From Litsea cubeba (taxonomy: Eukaryota; Streptophyta; Magnoliopsida; Laurales; Lauraceae), in assembly GCA_012931725.1 (NCBI GenBank), contig CM022948.1:40028749-40092748 (forward strand): a stretch of DNA of 64,000 bases, in the 5' to 3' direction. Below, in pieces: positions 1 through 10,515 of this stretch (the first letter of the stretch is position 1; each line of letters begins with the position of its first letter). A program made the position numbers and the translations under genes. Under the pieces are notes generated by a model. The model searched no databases. It saw only the letters and a list, made by a program, of their open reading frames with translations, and was not told where the DNA came from.

Positions 1-189
1 TTATGGTGTAGTGACTGTCAGGGTTTTCCTGACCATAGGACGGCCCTGGTGGCCCCACCAGAATGTAGCGCAATTTAGTTCATATGAGCAACATCTCTCA
101 TGGGAACAATGCCATGTGTTTGGGTGTGTCTTAATGTGCTTGTGTGCATGTGAATGCGTAACTCAAGGTTAATGTCAATTTTGACTTAC

Positions 190-366
190 TTGCATGCCTT
201 GATTGGAATAGTATTGAGAAGTGTAGAGACACCTTCAATAAGAAGTGCTCTAGCATTAAGGACATCAGATGCAACGGGTACCATGCTTCTTACAGGATAG
301 TCCTTAGCCCTCTCTTTTATTCTTTTAAGAATCATTGGCCGAAGCTTATTCCAATCAATTTTTGTG
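190..366 (-). CDS. Candidate internal exon of an unidentified host gene
   Basis: On the minus strand an open segment of about 59 codons lies between a good acceptor (pyrimidine-rich run ending in TTTTACAG) and a near-perfect donor (CAA then GTAAGT, plus-strand 184-189). The peptide starts near IDWNKLRPMILKRIKER and ends near LLNTIPIKAC. Its composition looks like a real protein and has no retroelement motif. A possible first exon lies at 1109-1178 and a CT-rich leader further up, so this could be part of a spliced host gene leaving the window to the left. I do not recognise the family and the exon phases between the pieces could not be fully reconciled. Confidence 0.35.
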
Positions 367-1776
367 CTGTAAAATCTGGAATGCATGAAGCAGCTATTCA
401 AGTTTACCCAAAGATGAAGTTTCTGCCTCAAAGCCATTGAACTGCATAAAAAAATGAAAATGTTGAAATTCATTTTCACTTCTAATAGCAATTCAAAAAC
501 CACAGAAAAGTCAAAACTCAATTGACCAAACGAACAAAAATAAAATAATCATTTCAAGGAATATAAAATAGAGGAACATCTTAAAAATTCATGAGTTTTT
601 CAGAAATATTTCTAGAAACACAGAAGAAATTGAAGGACAGAATCAATTTTGGTGAAATGCACCTAAAGAAGTGTCCTATGCCTTCCATGTCCATCCATAA
701 CGATGCCGTGAATCTATAATGCTGAGCTATTAGAAATAATGGGATCCCTGAGAACTTCAATATGGAAGAAAAAACATGAGCAGATAATGAAGATTAAGGT
801 CCATTAGTGATAAAGGACAGGCTGATCGTCCATCTGGGTCTCTCACATGTACACTAGGAAGCCCAAGAAGAAGCCCCACAAGAAAACCTCTACCTGCGAG
901 CTAGTTTGGGCCCATGGTTTAAGCCTTAAATTTCAATACTAGTTTAACTAGGTGTGTTGGTACCACATGATTTAAGTTTTTCTCAAGTTTTTATTCCATA
1001 TTTCTTTCAGATTCCTAATGTAGAAAGTTTCTAAGAACCTTAGTTTAAATTAGATTTACACTTGTAGCAAGAGAGATGAGTTGTTAACTTGTTATTAAGG
1101 AAACTTACAGGAATCCCACAATGGTTGAATGGCACAGAAGGTGCAGCTCAAGGCAAGTTGACCCACTCTCGATGACATGTTCTGCTGACCTATTTTAGTT
1201 TTCTTCACCACATGTCATCCTTCACATGTGTTATACCCAAGCTCAGACAAAAGGAGTATCAAATCAGATTCAATTAAATCAGATCCACATTTGACTAGAA
1301 AAACCTTCCAAAACAATTTTTTGAGTCCTAGGTTGAGAAAAGGAGCGCACACATCAGTTGGATAGGATAGGGTTTAGAAGATGAAGATGAATCATTGCTC
1401 ATCAGCACATCATGCTTAGCCAATACAACATCCATGCTGACACGATCTGTACGGTTCATACAACATAATTTTGGTAGATAGGAAAGAAATGCCAAAATAG
1501 AAGCCTGCACATATTACCAATGGAAACAGACCATCCTCTGCCATTGGCCGTAAATGTTTAATTGAGCAAAGGGCACTTTCATCTAATGATCTATCAAGAA
1601 AGGAAAAGAAAAACAAATGGAAGATGGTAGAAAAGAAAACTAGAGCCTAGAGAAGGGATATTCAAGCATGTGCAAACGAAAACCAAAGCCCTAATACACC
1701 GAACCAAAAACTTGAACCATGATTCACATTGAGTTTGAGAAAATGAAGAAAAGAAATCATTTTTTATCTCATGCTC

Positions 1777-1780
<4 letters not shown>
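367..1780. other. Non-coding flank, probably intronic or intergenic
   Basis: AT-rich DNA with only short open frames. Apart from the candidate exon at 1109-1178 I see no coding signal, repeat structure or RNA gene. If the minus-strand exons are real this is mostly intron. Positions 1-189 likewise hold nothing recognisable. Confidence 0.4.
1109..1178 (-). CDS. Possible first exon of the same unidentified gene
   Basis: On the minus strand an ATG (plus 1176-1178) opens about 23 codons that run without a stop into the donor CCT|GTAAGT. The peptide begins MSSRVGQLAL. No similarity is recognised. The only support is an ATG, an open frame and a strong donor site in the same orientation as the exon at 190-366. 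It could equally be chance. Confidence 0.2.

Positions 1781-1829
<49 letters not shown>
1781..1829. repeat. (GA)n microsatellite
   Basis: About 24 perfect GA dinucleotides. Read on the minus strand it is a CT tract, common in 5' leaders of plant genes, which fits weakly with a minus-strand gene to the left. It produces long artificial RERE/SLSL open frames on both strands. Confidence 0.95.
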
Positions 1830-1832
<3 letters not shown>

Positions 1833-2213
1833 CAAAAGTGGGGAAAAAGAAGAAACCGAAGGAATGAAGCTTTAGCTCCTTTTGTTGACAGGAAGAGAGG
1901 AGTAGAAAGGGAGATTTATGCCTTTCCTCTCTGTGGCTTTTTTTTTTCATGGTGACAGATCTTCTTTTGGGTAGGGCCACATAGAATAGCACTAATTACA
2001 ATCAGTGCCATCATAGCTTGCTAACTTGTGACTCAGACTTGACTCAGCAAGCCAAGGAGTGAAGTCAACTTGGCAACTCGGGGAGTCAGGTTCAATTCTT
2101 TATTATTTAAAAAATTCAAAGACAAGTAAATAGAATAGAAACTTCAGAAAATTCATTGCCAAAGCACACTATTTATTAAACATTAACAATTACATTTCAC
2201 ATAAGGAACGAAA

Positions 2214-2864
2214 CCAAACCAAACCAAACCAAACCAAGCCTTTTCCCACTAGGTGGGGTCGGCTATATGGATTTGACGACGCCAATCAAATCTGTTTAGG
2301 GCCATGTCCTCCGTTAGCTCCATGTAGGCAAGATCATGTTTAATAGTTTCTTTCCAACTTCTCTTGGGTCTCCCTCTCCCTCTCCTACTCTTGGCAAACT
2401 CCATGCTTTCACACCTTTTAACAGGTGCCTCTGTTGGACGCCTTCTAACATGGCCGAACCATCTCAGTCGATTTTCTCTCATTTTATCTCCAATCGGTGC
2501 TATTCCTACTATGCCCCTAATTTCCTCATTCCTAATCCTATCTCTCCTTGTGATCCCGCACATCCATCTTAGCATTCTCATCTCCGCAACTTCCATCTTC
2601 TTGACATGATTATGCTTTACTGCCCAACACTCTGATCCATATAACAACGCTGGCCGTACCGCCACCTTATAATACTTTCCTTTAACCTTGAGGGGGACTT
2701 TCCGATCACACAAGACCCCCGAAGCACTCCTCCATTTGGTCCACCCGGCTTGAATCCTGTGACTTACATCAGTATCAATCCCTCCATCCTGTTGCACCAT
2801 AGATCCAAGGTACCTAAAGTTTTCTTTTTCTACTATCTTTTGTGTGCCCAAACTTACTTCTATC
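2214..2864 (-). mobile_element. 5'-truncated RTE-clade LINE, copy 1
   Basis: The minus strand carries the last part of an RTE LINE ORF: the C-terminal region after the reverse transcriptase, including RYLGSMVQQDG, SECWAVK and RWFGHVRRRP, ending at ADPT-stop inside the conserved terminal block CCCACCTAGTGGG. The 3' end is a pentameric (TTTGG)n tail, read as AAACC repeats at 2211-2238. A 17-bp target-site duplication, TCACATAAGGAACGAAA, lies at 2197-2213 and 2865-2881 and fixes both ends. The 36 residues ahead of the LINE part in the open frame are flanking DNA. The sequence is nearly identical to the copy at 4.1 kb. Confidence 0.93.
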
Positions 2865-2881
2865 TCACATAAGGAACGAAA

Positions 2882-4070
2882 ATTTTTATATATTTTTTTT
2901 TGAAAGAGATGATGCTTGCACAAAAGGAACTGTACAGTATAAGAGATATATACTGACTCAAAAAACCCCACAGCAAAGGGATAATTTTAATATTGCATAA
3001 AAATTTGTTAGACACCCTATTGATTATTTGTGTTGTGAACTTGTGATAATTTTATTACTTGAAGAAACTAATCAAAAGGTTAATACTTAATAGCTTAAAT
3101 AAATTAACCATCCATAAATCTTGTTTTAAATTAAACTTGGTCACATTTTGATGGGTTTGATCTGGCGCTGCACCACAGTTTTTATTTTAAATTATAATAT
3201 AAAAATTGGATCCAACATAGTTGGGATAAGGCTTTGACAATGAAGACGATGATGAATATATAAGTGGATACAAAATACAAAATCAAGTTGTGTGGCTTAT
3301 TGTTCGATAACTTAACCATTCATGAGAGGTGGTGTGGGTTCAAAACTTTTAAACTGCCTTTTCATTTTGATTGAATCCAATATTTCAAATGCAGTTAAGG
3401 CACATCACTAGGCAATTGACTATGATGATTTAATCAAGTCCGCTAACATTGCAACTTAACTTGAAACAAGTTTGATCCTTAGTAGACAACTTTGAAACTC
3501 AGCTCGGCAAGCTGCTAAGTCCAATCAACCAACTAAGTGGGCAAGATATGAATGCTATCCAAGGATTTAAAAAAAAAAAAAAAGCGGTTGTGGCAGGCTT
3601 AGCTACCAGTGGCTAAAAAGCTACATAGCGGTTGTGGCCATACATAGCAGTGTAGTAGTGTGAATTTTTAAAGTATTCAGAAAATTTTGAATCTTGTGTG
3701 GTGGTCAATCTTTCATGTGCATGTGTGTTTTAATGATACAAGGGTAGAGACAACCTTAGGAAAGGGAGAAAAAATAGGGGAAACAATGTTTTAAATGCTA
3801 CTTGGCTTGACTAGGTTCCATACCGTCACGGCGATAATTTCAATTTAGCACAGCGGCCATGATATATCGCCCGCTAAGCTAAATAGTGGCTGATATTTTG
3901 TTCCGTGATGCTATCAATAAAAATACTAAAGAATACGATTATATTTTACCTATATGGATCCCATCTTTGCTTGATCCTTCTTGATCATATAAAGCGCACC
4001 CTTGCACATAGGCATTGGCCTGAAGTTCACTCCACTCAATGATATATACAGTTGAGAATTGATCACGTAT
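2882..4070. other. Stretch between the two LINE copies
   Basis: AT-rich sequence without a supported gene. It contains the degenerate repeat at 3580-3905 and otherwise only short frames. Confidence 0.5.
3580..3905. repeat. Degenerate GCGG/TAGC-rich non-coding repeat
   Basis: Two GC-rich ends (around 3585-3650 and 3825-3905) made of words such as AGCGGTTGTGGC, TAGCTACC, CACGGCGATA and TATCGCCCGCTA flank an AT-rich centre. The ends are loosely inverted relative to each other. Similar ends occur at 7497-7790, 8380-8600 and 38128-38460. This looks like a decayed non-autonomous DNA element; no clean target-site duplication was found. Confidence 0.4.
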
Positions 4071-6712
4071 AAAACCAAACCAAACCAAACCAAACCAAAC
4101 CAAACCAAGCCTTTTCCCACTAGGTGGGGTCGGCTATATGGATTTGACGACGCCAATCAAATCTGTTTAGGGCCATGTCCTCCGTTAGATCCATGTAGGC
4201 AAGATCATGTTTAATAGTTTCTTTCCAACTTCTCTTGGGTCTCCCTCTCCCTCTCCTACTCTTGGCAAACTCCATGCTTTCACACCTTTTAACAGGTGCC
4301 TCTGTTGGACGCCTTCTAACATGGCCGAACCATCTCAGTCGATTTTCTCTCATTTTATCTCCAATCGGTGCTATTCCTACTATGCCCCTGATCTCCTCAT
4401 TCCTAATCCTATCTCTCCTTGTGATCCCGCACATCCATCTTAGCATTCTCATCTCCGCAACTTCCATCTTCTTGACATGATTATGCTTTACTGCCCAACA
4501 CTCTGATCCATATAACAACGCTGGCCGTACCGCCACCTTATAATACTTTCCTTTAACCTTGAGGGGGACTTTCCGATCACACAAGACCCCCGAAGCACTC
4601 CTCCATTTGGTCCACCCGGCTTGAATCCTGTGACTTACATCAGTATCAATCCCTCCATCCTGTTGCACCATAGATCCAAGGTACCTAAAGTTTTCTTTCT
4701 CTACTATCTTTTGTGTGCCCAAACTTACTTCTATGTTACCAGGTGTCCTACTTTGACTAAACTTGCATTCCATATATTCCGTTTTGCATCGACTTAGCCT
4801 AAACCCTTTTGTCTCTAATGTTTTCCGCCACAATTCAAGTTTAGCATTCACTCCTTCTCTCGTCTCATCCACTAAAACAATGTCATCTGCAAATAGCATA
4901 CACCACGGCACCTCATCCTGGATATGTCTTGTAATCTCATCCATAACTAGGGCAAACAAGTACGGGCTTAACACTGAGCCTTGGTGTAGACCAATCGTGA
5001 TAGGAAACTCCTTAGTTTCGCCGCCAGTCGTCCTTATAGATGTCACGACTCTATCATACATATCCTTTATCGCCTCAATATAAGCGACACAAACTCTTTT
5101 CTTTTCCAGAACTTTCCAAAGAATCTCCCTAGGAACCCGGTCATAGGCCTTCTCCAAGTCAATGAACACCATATGTAAATCTCTCTGACATTCTCTATAC
5201 TGTTCCATTAACCTCCTCAGGAGAAAGATAGCCTCCATGGTTGATCTCCCAGGCATGAAACCAAATTGATTCTCTGAAATATTTGTTGTTCTTCTTAGTC
5301 TTCTCTCAATAACTCTCTCCCATAATTTCATCGTATGGCTCATCAATTTAATCCCGCGGTAGTTCGCACAGTTCTGAATATCTCCTTTGTTCTTGTATAT
5401 GGGTATAAGAATACTTTTCCTCCATGCATTAGGCATCTTCTTGCTCTTTAGCACTACATTAAAAAGCTTTGTCAACCAACTAATACCATCCTCTCCCAAG
5501 CACCTCCAGACCTCAATAGGGATACCATCTGGCCCAACCGCTTTCCCATTCTTCATTCTTTTCAATACTTCTTTAACTTCTTCCCTACTGATTCTCCTAT
5601 AGAACATATGATTCGCTTCTTCTCTAGAAATGGTAAGCTGCCCCAATTGTATGTCACTACTACTGCTTTCGTTAAATAACTTGTAGAAGTAGCTCTTCCA
5701 ACGCTCCTTTATCTCATCTTCCTTTACTAATACATTTTCATCCTCATCCTTAATGCATTTAACTTGGTTTAAGTCCTTGGTCCGCCGATCTCTAGTTTTA
5801 GCAAGCTTGAATATCTCTCTTTCGCCTTCCTTAGTGTCAAGTCGCCTATATAGCTCCTCAAATGCCTTTGCCTTGGCCTCACTAACTGCCTTTTTGGTTT
5901 CTCTTTTTGCTTCTTTATACCTCTCCAAGTTCTCTTCAATTCGATCCTTTTGCCAAGTTTTAAAGCACTCTCTTTTAACTCTTATCTTGTCTTGGACGGC
6001 TTCGCTCCACCACCATGCCTCTTTCTGTACCGGAGCACCCCCTTTAGATTCTCCTAAGACTTCTTTCCCTACCCTCCTAATACACTCTGCTACCTTATCC
6101 CACATATTATTTGCACTCTCTTCTGTCGCCCAAACGTCTTCCTCTAGTACTCTTTCCCTTAAAGCTAGTTGCTTATCACCTTTCAGGTTCCACCATTTAG
6201 TCCTTGAGCATCTATACAACTTCTTTTTTCTAGTCCACCTTTGTAACTGCACATCTATGATCAACAACCTATGTTGGGAAGTCAAGCTCTCCCCCGGTAT
6301 AACCTTACAATCTTTACAAGCTAAACGGTCTCTTTTCCTAGTTAAGAAGAAGTCAATTTGTGTCCTCGATGAGCCACTCTTATAAGTCACCAAATGCTCC
6401 TCTCTCTTTCTAAAAAATGTGTTAGTTACCATGAGATCATAAGCCACTGAAAACTCCAAGATATCCCTCCCTTCTTCATTTCTATTACCGTACCCATGTC
6501 CCCCGTGTACTCCTATGTATCCATCTACGTCACGTCCTACATGACCGTTCAAATCACCTCCTATGAAGACCATCTCTCCTCGAGGTATCTCTAGTAGCAC
6601 TCCTTCCAAGTCTTCCCAAAACTTCTCCTTATGTCCATCTCCTAAGCCCACCTGGGGGCATAAGCACTAAATACGTTCACTATCTCTTCTCCTAACACTA
6701 ACTTAATTGCAA
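4071..6712 (-). mobile_element. RTE-clade LINE, long copy 2
   Basis: Minus-strand non-LTR retrotransposon with a 3' tail of about seven AAACC pentamers (4071-4109 on the plus strand) next to the conserved block reading CCCACCTAGTGGG on the element strand. It holds most of the endonuclease and all of the reverse transcriptase. At the 5' side the conserved frame can be followed back to about 6712 (FAIKLVLGEE region) before a stop, so the element is truncated there and lacks the start of its ORF. No convincing target-site duplication was found. It shares almost every base with the last 0.65 kb of copy 1, so the family was active recently. Confidence 0.93.
4120..6712 (-). pseudogene. RTE LINE ORF: endonuclease and reverse transcriptase, frameshifted
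   Basis: A minus-strand open frame of 843 codons (4120-6651) starts inside the apurinic-like endonuclease domain (GGDLNGHVGRD near residue 32, then RTQIDFFL and a TSQHRLLI motif), followed by a basic linker, and the RT with NYRGIKLMS, FGFMPGRST, VFIDLEKAYD, GLHQGSVLSPYLF and the catalytic FADD (about residue 547). The C-terminus has the family's RWFGHVRRR motif. Just upstream the endonuclease continues in another frame (VNVFSAYAP, to about 6712); the break is one missing C in a C-run at 6650-6656. Known RTE ORFs are longer at the N-terminus, so this copy is both truncated and frameshifted. The family is known in many flowering plants. Confidence 0.92.
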
Positions 6713-7004
6713 ATATATTTTATCCATGTCAATACACCATTTTGTATTGAGTTGATCCAAACAATTCATATTACATACCTCCCTCATCATATACAGAGGT
6801 AGACTAAAAACACAAATGAAAAGAATCCCAGAAGATGAATCCAAACCCAAACCCAGTTGTTGTCTTGACACCTCTACCCAAGCTTGACCAAATAGTAATT
6901 CCTGAGGAAAACCGGTTCTAACGATCATATCGGCTGACATCTAATGAAAGTTTTCAGTTTGCATCTTGCAGATCAGATTTTCTTGAAAAAAAGAGAGATT
7001 AGAC
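6713..7004. other. Flank right of the LINE, no gene seen
   Basis: No open frame of interest. The short minus-strand frame over 6698-6940 is not LINE sequence and resembles nothing I know. Confidence 0.4.
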
Positions 7005-7258
7005 ATTGCCAAAAAAATAATAATAAATAAAAAAGATACACTCAATGCACCACACCAGATTTTCTTGAAAAAAGAAAGAGAAAGAGGGCGTACCTCTCTC
7101 TCTCTCTCTCTCTCTCTCAAAGGAAGAATGAGAACCAGATCAGAAATTGCCAAAAAAATAATAATAAATAAAAAGATACACTAAATGCACCACACCAGAT
7201 TTTCTTGAAAAAAGAAAAAGAAAGAGAAAGAGGGTGTACCTGCCTCTCTCTCTCTCTC
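7005..7258. repeat. 141-bp tandem duplication ending in (CT)n
   Basis: Two copies of a unit (7005-7118 and 7146-7258) each read ATTGCC, an AATAATAAATAA stretch, GATACACT, GCACCACACCAGATTTTCTTG, an AAAGAG-rich part and then (CT)n. Start-to-start spacing is 141 bp. A shorter third echo of CAGATTTTCTTGAAAAAA lies at 6974-6992. The two CT tracts differ in length. Confidence 0.85.
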
Positions 7259-7496
7259 TACTACTGTTGCTTCTATTCTTCTCTTCTTCTTTCTCCTTCT
7301 CTCCAACTATTAGATATTGGTATTTTGAGAATGAGTTCTACTTTGAGCAATTTCTTAGTTTAAAGGAAGAAGGCCTGATAGTTGATGAAGAAACCCACTA
7401 ATTTTGAGAGTTGAAGAATGCTTGACCAGTCAAGAAGCATACTTAGAAGTATTCCATGTTGAGCATACTTAGACGGTCACATGGATGAAAAAAGCA

Positions 7497-7790
7497 GACG
7501 TGGCGGCCGATATATCGCGGCGCGTACGCACTCCCGCGAATGGCGGCATCGGGCCGCTACCTTGGCCGGGGGGGGGGGGGGGTATAAATTTTGACGGGAA
7601 TGGGTTTAGAAAACCCTCTTCTTCCTCTCTTGCTGCTGGTTTTCCTCATTTCTTCCTCCTAAGTGGTCCCAAGCCCAAGTGTCTCCTAAGCATGGATAAA
7701 AATATCGGCCGTTACATATCCTTTTTTTTTTTTTCGGGGGCGCTGCCGACCCCCGCCGAGGGATACCCCCGGACCCCCTCTGCGAAGCGC
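7497..7790. repeat. GC-rich degenerate repeat with inverted ends
   Basis: The left part has GGCGGCCGATATATCGCGG and an 18-G run near 7568-7585. The right part has ATATCGGCCG, a T run and a CCCCCGGACCCCC-type stretch. CGGCCGATAT and ATATCGGCCG are reverse complements. This is the same style as the repeats at 3.6, 8.4 and 38.1 kb, probably a non-autonomous element relic. Confidence 0.4.
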
Positions 7791-7799
7791 ATGTTTTAG

Positions 7800-8379
7800 A
7801 GAAGTGGCAATCAAGAAGACAAAAGGATCATACTTGACCATGATAGCTAAGACTCTTTTGCTGGTTGTCTTTCCATTTTTGTGCTTGGATGTCTATTATT
7901 ATCATAACTTGCTAGATAAGATATTAAACCTGTTTAATTATGTTTGAAATTGTATAGTAGTAAAGATATAGTTACCTATTACTACTAGATTTCAAATTGG
8001 TCTTAATTAAATTATTTTATAAAGAACCCTCATTGTGCTGGTGACTAAGGTATTCCTATTTCCTTCACTAACTCTCTACTCTGTCATTTTTAAATTGGTG
8101 TTGAATGTTGATTGTTGATCACTTCATAACTTCATAGTTCATTCACTTGATTGAATTTGAACCTTGAATGTTGAAGTATTGATATTTAATTGTTCAATGT
8201 TCATTAATGAGTAATGACCTAACTCTTAAGTCTTATGCCTTTATTTCATGTTCTAGTTTTTTTTTTTTTTTTATGAGCTTTCCATTACTTTCTCAGTTAG
8301 TATGACTAAGAAACATGAATACATGTGAAAAAACTAATCATTACTATTATTTTCTATTTATACTGCGATACAGGACTTC
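7800..8379. other. AT-rich stretch, nothing recognised
   Basis: No supported coding region, repeat or RNA gene apart from a T run near 8258-8273. Confidence 0.4.
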
Positions 8380-8600
8380 ATATATTGAGGGCACCGCTAC
8401 GCCCCCTTTTCTTACTTACTTTTGCAAAAGAACCACATATTCTTTCATTTTACAATTTTCTGGATTTTCTGAAATTTTTTCAGATTTTTTGGGCAATTTT
8501 TTCAAATCGCACCGCTACGCCGCTACGTATCCCCGCTACGCTACGTATCGCCCACTTCGTAGCGGTTTGGTGGCGGGCGTAGCTACCGCTATTTTCATCC
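8380..8600. repeat. CGCTACG-rich non-coding repeat
   Basis: Both ends are rich in CGCTACG words (GGCACCGCTACGCC near 8389, and a run of CCGCTACG/CTACGTATCG words near 8509-8550) and close with TAGCGG, the reverse complement of CCGCTA. The middle is TTTTC-rich. This is probably a decayed non-autonomous transposon and abuts the solo LTR at 8689. Confidence 0.45.
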
Positions 8601-9055
8601 TTGGACGGTCTCACATGTAACATTGTTTTTTTGAATGATATCTCACATGCAACAATCTCAATTACAAATACGTGTGGAATCTTTTCTCTTTTAGGGTTGT
8701 CATTTGTTGCAATTTGATTGGATGCATTCATTTTTTTTCAAAGCTTGATCTCTTATAATAGGTACATACCTTTTAAACTTGAAAATCTCCATGTATGTTT
8801 CATAACGTTCATACCTTTTCTTTGAAGGATTTTCTCATGCATGGCTTTACGACTTTAAAACTAGATTTTTCATGCATGATTTGATCTTTTCATCTTAGGT
8901 CCAAAAGGAATTTTAAAAATACATGCATAAACATGTTTTGAATCATATTTTGAAACTCAATTTCAAACATGTTAGACATATTTCAAAACATGATTTCTAT
9001 GACAAAAATTCTCCCTTAGAAAATCATTTTCAAAACAAAAAAACTGGGAAATGTT

Positions 9056-9280
9056 GGTTAACCGACCTTCATGTCAGTCACTTCTCGGTCAGATTATCTT
9101 GATGTTAAAAAGTGCAATTTCAGTACTTCGGTGACCTATCGGTTAACCGAACCGTTGGTTAACCGACATGTGCAATTCGGCTCACCTACATGTGCAGTTC
9201 GGCTAACCGACTTTGAATTTTTTTACCGTTGCAATATGACTGTTGGGAGTTCGGTTAACCAAACTTAAGGGGGGTTAACC
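9056..9280 (+). repeat. Array of GGTTAACC palindromes upstream of the LTR TATA box
   Basis: Perfect GGTTAACC octamers occur at 9056, 9141, 9157, 9253 and 9273, usually extended to CGGTTAACCG, with one variant GGCTAACC at 9201. The TATA box follows at 9310, so the array sits in promoter-proximal U3. Confidence 0.85.
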
Positions 9281-9754
9281 GACAAACTAGTCGTTGGCAA
9301 CCTTTTTGCTATAAATTTGAACTCTTTTCTTGGGATTTGTGCCTTGTTTTTTAGAGTTTTGGAGGGACAAGGAAGGAGAATCAACTAAGCTAGGCTAGAG
9401 AAGGTCTTGGAGGGCTAATCCATGGTTTTCAACCTTTGATTCATCAAGAATGGGTTTGCCCCTTTTCTCAAATTAACTCATGCTATGTTTTAAACCTTTG
9501 TTTATTTTGATGGAACGATTTAAATGAATGTTTGAATTGATTAAAAGTTATTTTCATAACATGATTAGTACTTTAAATATGCTTAGCAGTATGACTTCAA
9601 CATTTAGCTTGTTTTACACATGACATGTTTTGGTCTCATGTTTTGAACAAACTTGCTGGTCTTAGGTTGCATATTCCAAATCATATTTGTTTACCATTTC
9701 AAACATGTGTTCATCATTTAATACCTCTATCTCACATTTATGGTTTTCATCTTT

Positions 9755-9832
9755 GCATTATTTATGAACAATCAATTTCAAAAAGACTTTCATGCATTAT
9801 TTATGAACAATCAATTTCAAAAAGACTTTCAT
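9755..9832 (+). repeat. 39-bp tandem duplication
   Basis: Two head-to-tail copies of a 39-bp unit beginning GCATTATTTATGAACAATC. They lie in the transcribed part of the solo LTR. Confidence 0.9.
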
Positions 9833-9996
9833 GCATATGCATTGAATGACAACCTTTGCAATCTTGTTTGTGTATGCTTTAAGTGTAATTTTCTCTTTCA
9901 TATCAGGCTATTTAGAGGCATCAATGTGTACTCAAATGTATCTCTCTTAGTGCATTCTTAGGCATAGAATTGAGAGAAAAAATTCATGTTGTAAAG

Positions 9997-10080
9997 GTTA
10001 TTGCTTAGCCTTGAAAAGCATAGAGAGTGGTTATAAAGGTTATTACTTAGCCTAGAAAAGCATAAAGAGTGGTTGTAAGG
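9997..10080 (+). repeat. About 42-bp tandem duplication in LTR
   Basis: Two copies of GGTTATTNCTTAGCCT..GAAAAGCAT..AGAGTGGTT. The inverted family member near 39.6 kb has about three copies of the same unit, so unit number varies between LTRs of the family. Confidence 0.85.
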
Positions 10081-10311
10081 TTTGAGGTGAACCATATACC
10101 TCATTGAGATAGTGGAAAATCCGGCGGTAAGGGAAATTGGGAGTGGATGTAGGCACGTTGGCCGAACCACTATATATTCTTATGTTATAGTGGATGTTTA
10201 TGTTTGATGCTCATGACTTATGTTTATGGTTGATGCTTATGGTTATTGATTATATGTTTGACGTTTATTTCATATGTTCATGTACTTCTTAGAAACAACC
10301 CCCCCCCCCCC

Positions 10312-10430
10312 CTCTCTTCCCTTTTCCTTCCTTCTAGATCTTGGACTTTCATTCTCCAAAGTGAGTCTTTCCCTTTTCCTTCCTTCTAGAGTTCGGATCC
10401 TGGACTTTTATTCTCCAAAGTGAGTCTTTC
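10312..10430 (+). repeat. Duplicated 3' tail of the solo LTR
   Basis: The block TTCCCTTTTCCTTCC, TCTAGA, GGACTTT, TTCTCCAAAGTGAGTC occurs twice in tandem with a spacing of about 58 bp. Because both copies end with TTCTCC, the LTR end at 10351 has an alternative at 10409. Confidence 0.7.
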
Positions 10431-10515
10431 GGTAAACTACCTATAATTGATACTTACCTAGAAAGAGGAGAACTATTAGATATTGACTGTGTGCGATTTA
10501 TGGATTATTAGCAAC

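Larger units (their letters stand above)
8689..10351 (+). mobile_element. Solo Copia LTR, family C
   Basis: This 1663-bp block matches, in inverted orientation, the LTR at 39367-41186. It starts at TTTTAGGG (the TGTTAGGG end with a mutated G) and ends GGACTTTCA. A 5-bp duplication TTCTC lies at 8684-8688 and 10352-10356. The order is AT-rich U3, palindrome array, TATA box (TATAAATT, 9310-9317), transcribed part with two tandem blocks, and the C-run/CTCT end typical of these Copia LTRs. No primer site or coding follows, so it is a solo LTR left by recombination between two LTRs. Confidence 0.8.

Noticed and set aside
1719..1955. Open frames over the GA/CT microsatellite
   Set aside because: Dinucleotide repeat artefact (RERE and SLSL).
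5753..6385. 210-codon plus-strand open frame opposite the LINE
   Set aside because: It is the antisense shadow of the RTE polyprotein; composition is serine/leucine-rich and no motif is present.
9755..9832. CRISPR-like repeat-spacer structure
   Set aside because: Just two tandem units without spacers; plant nuclear context.
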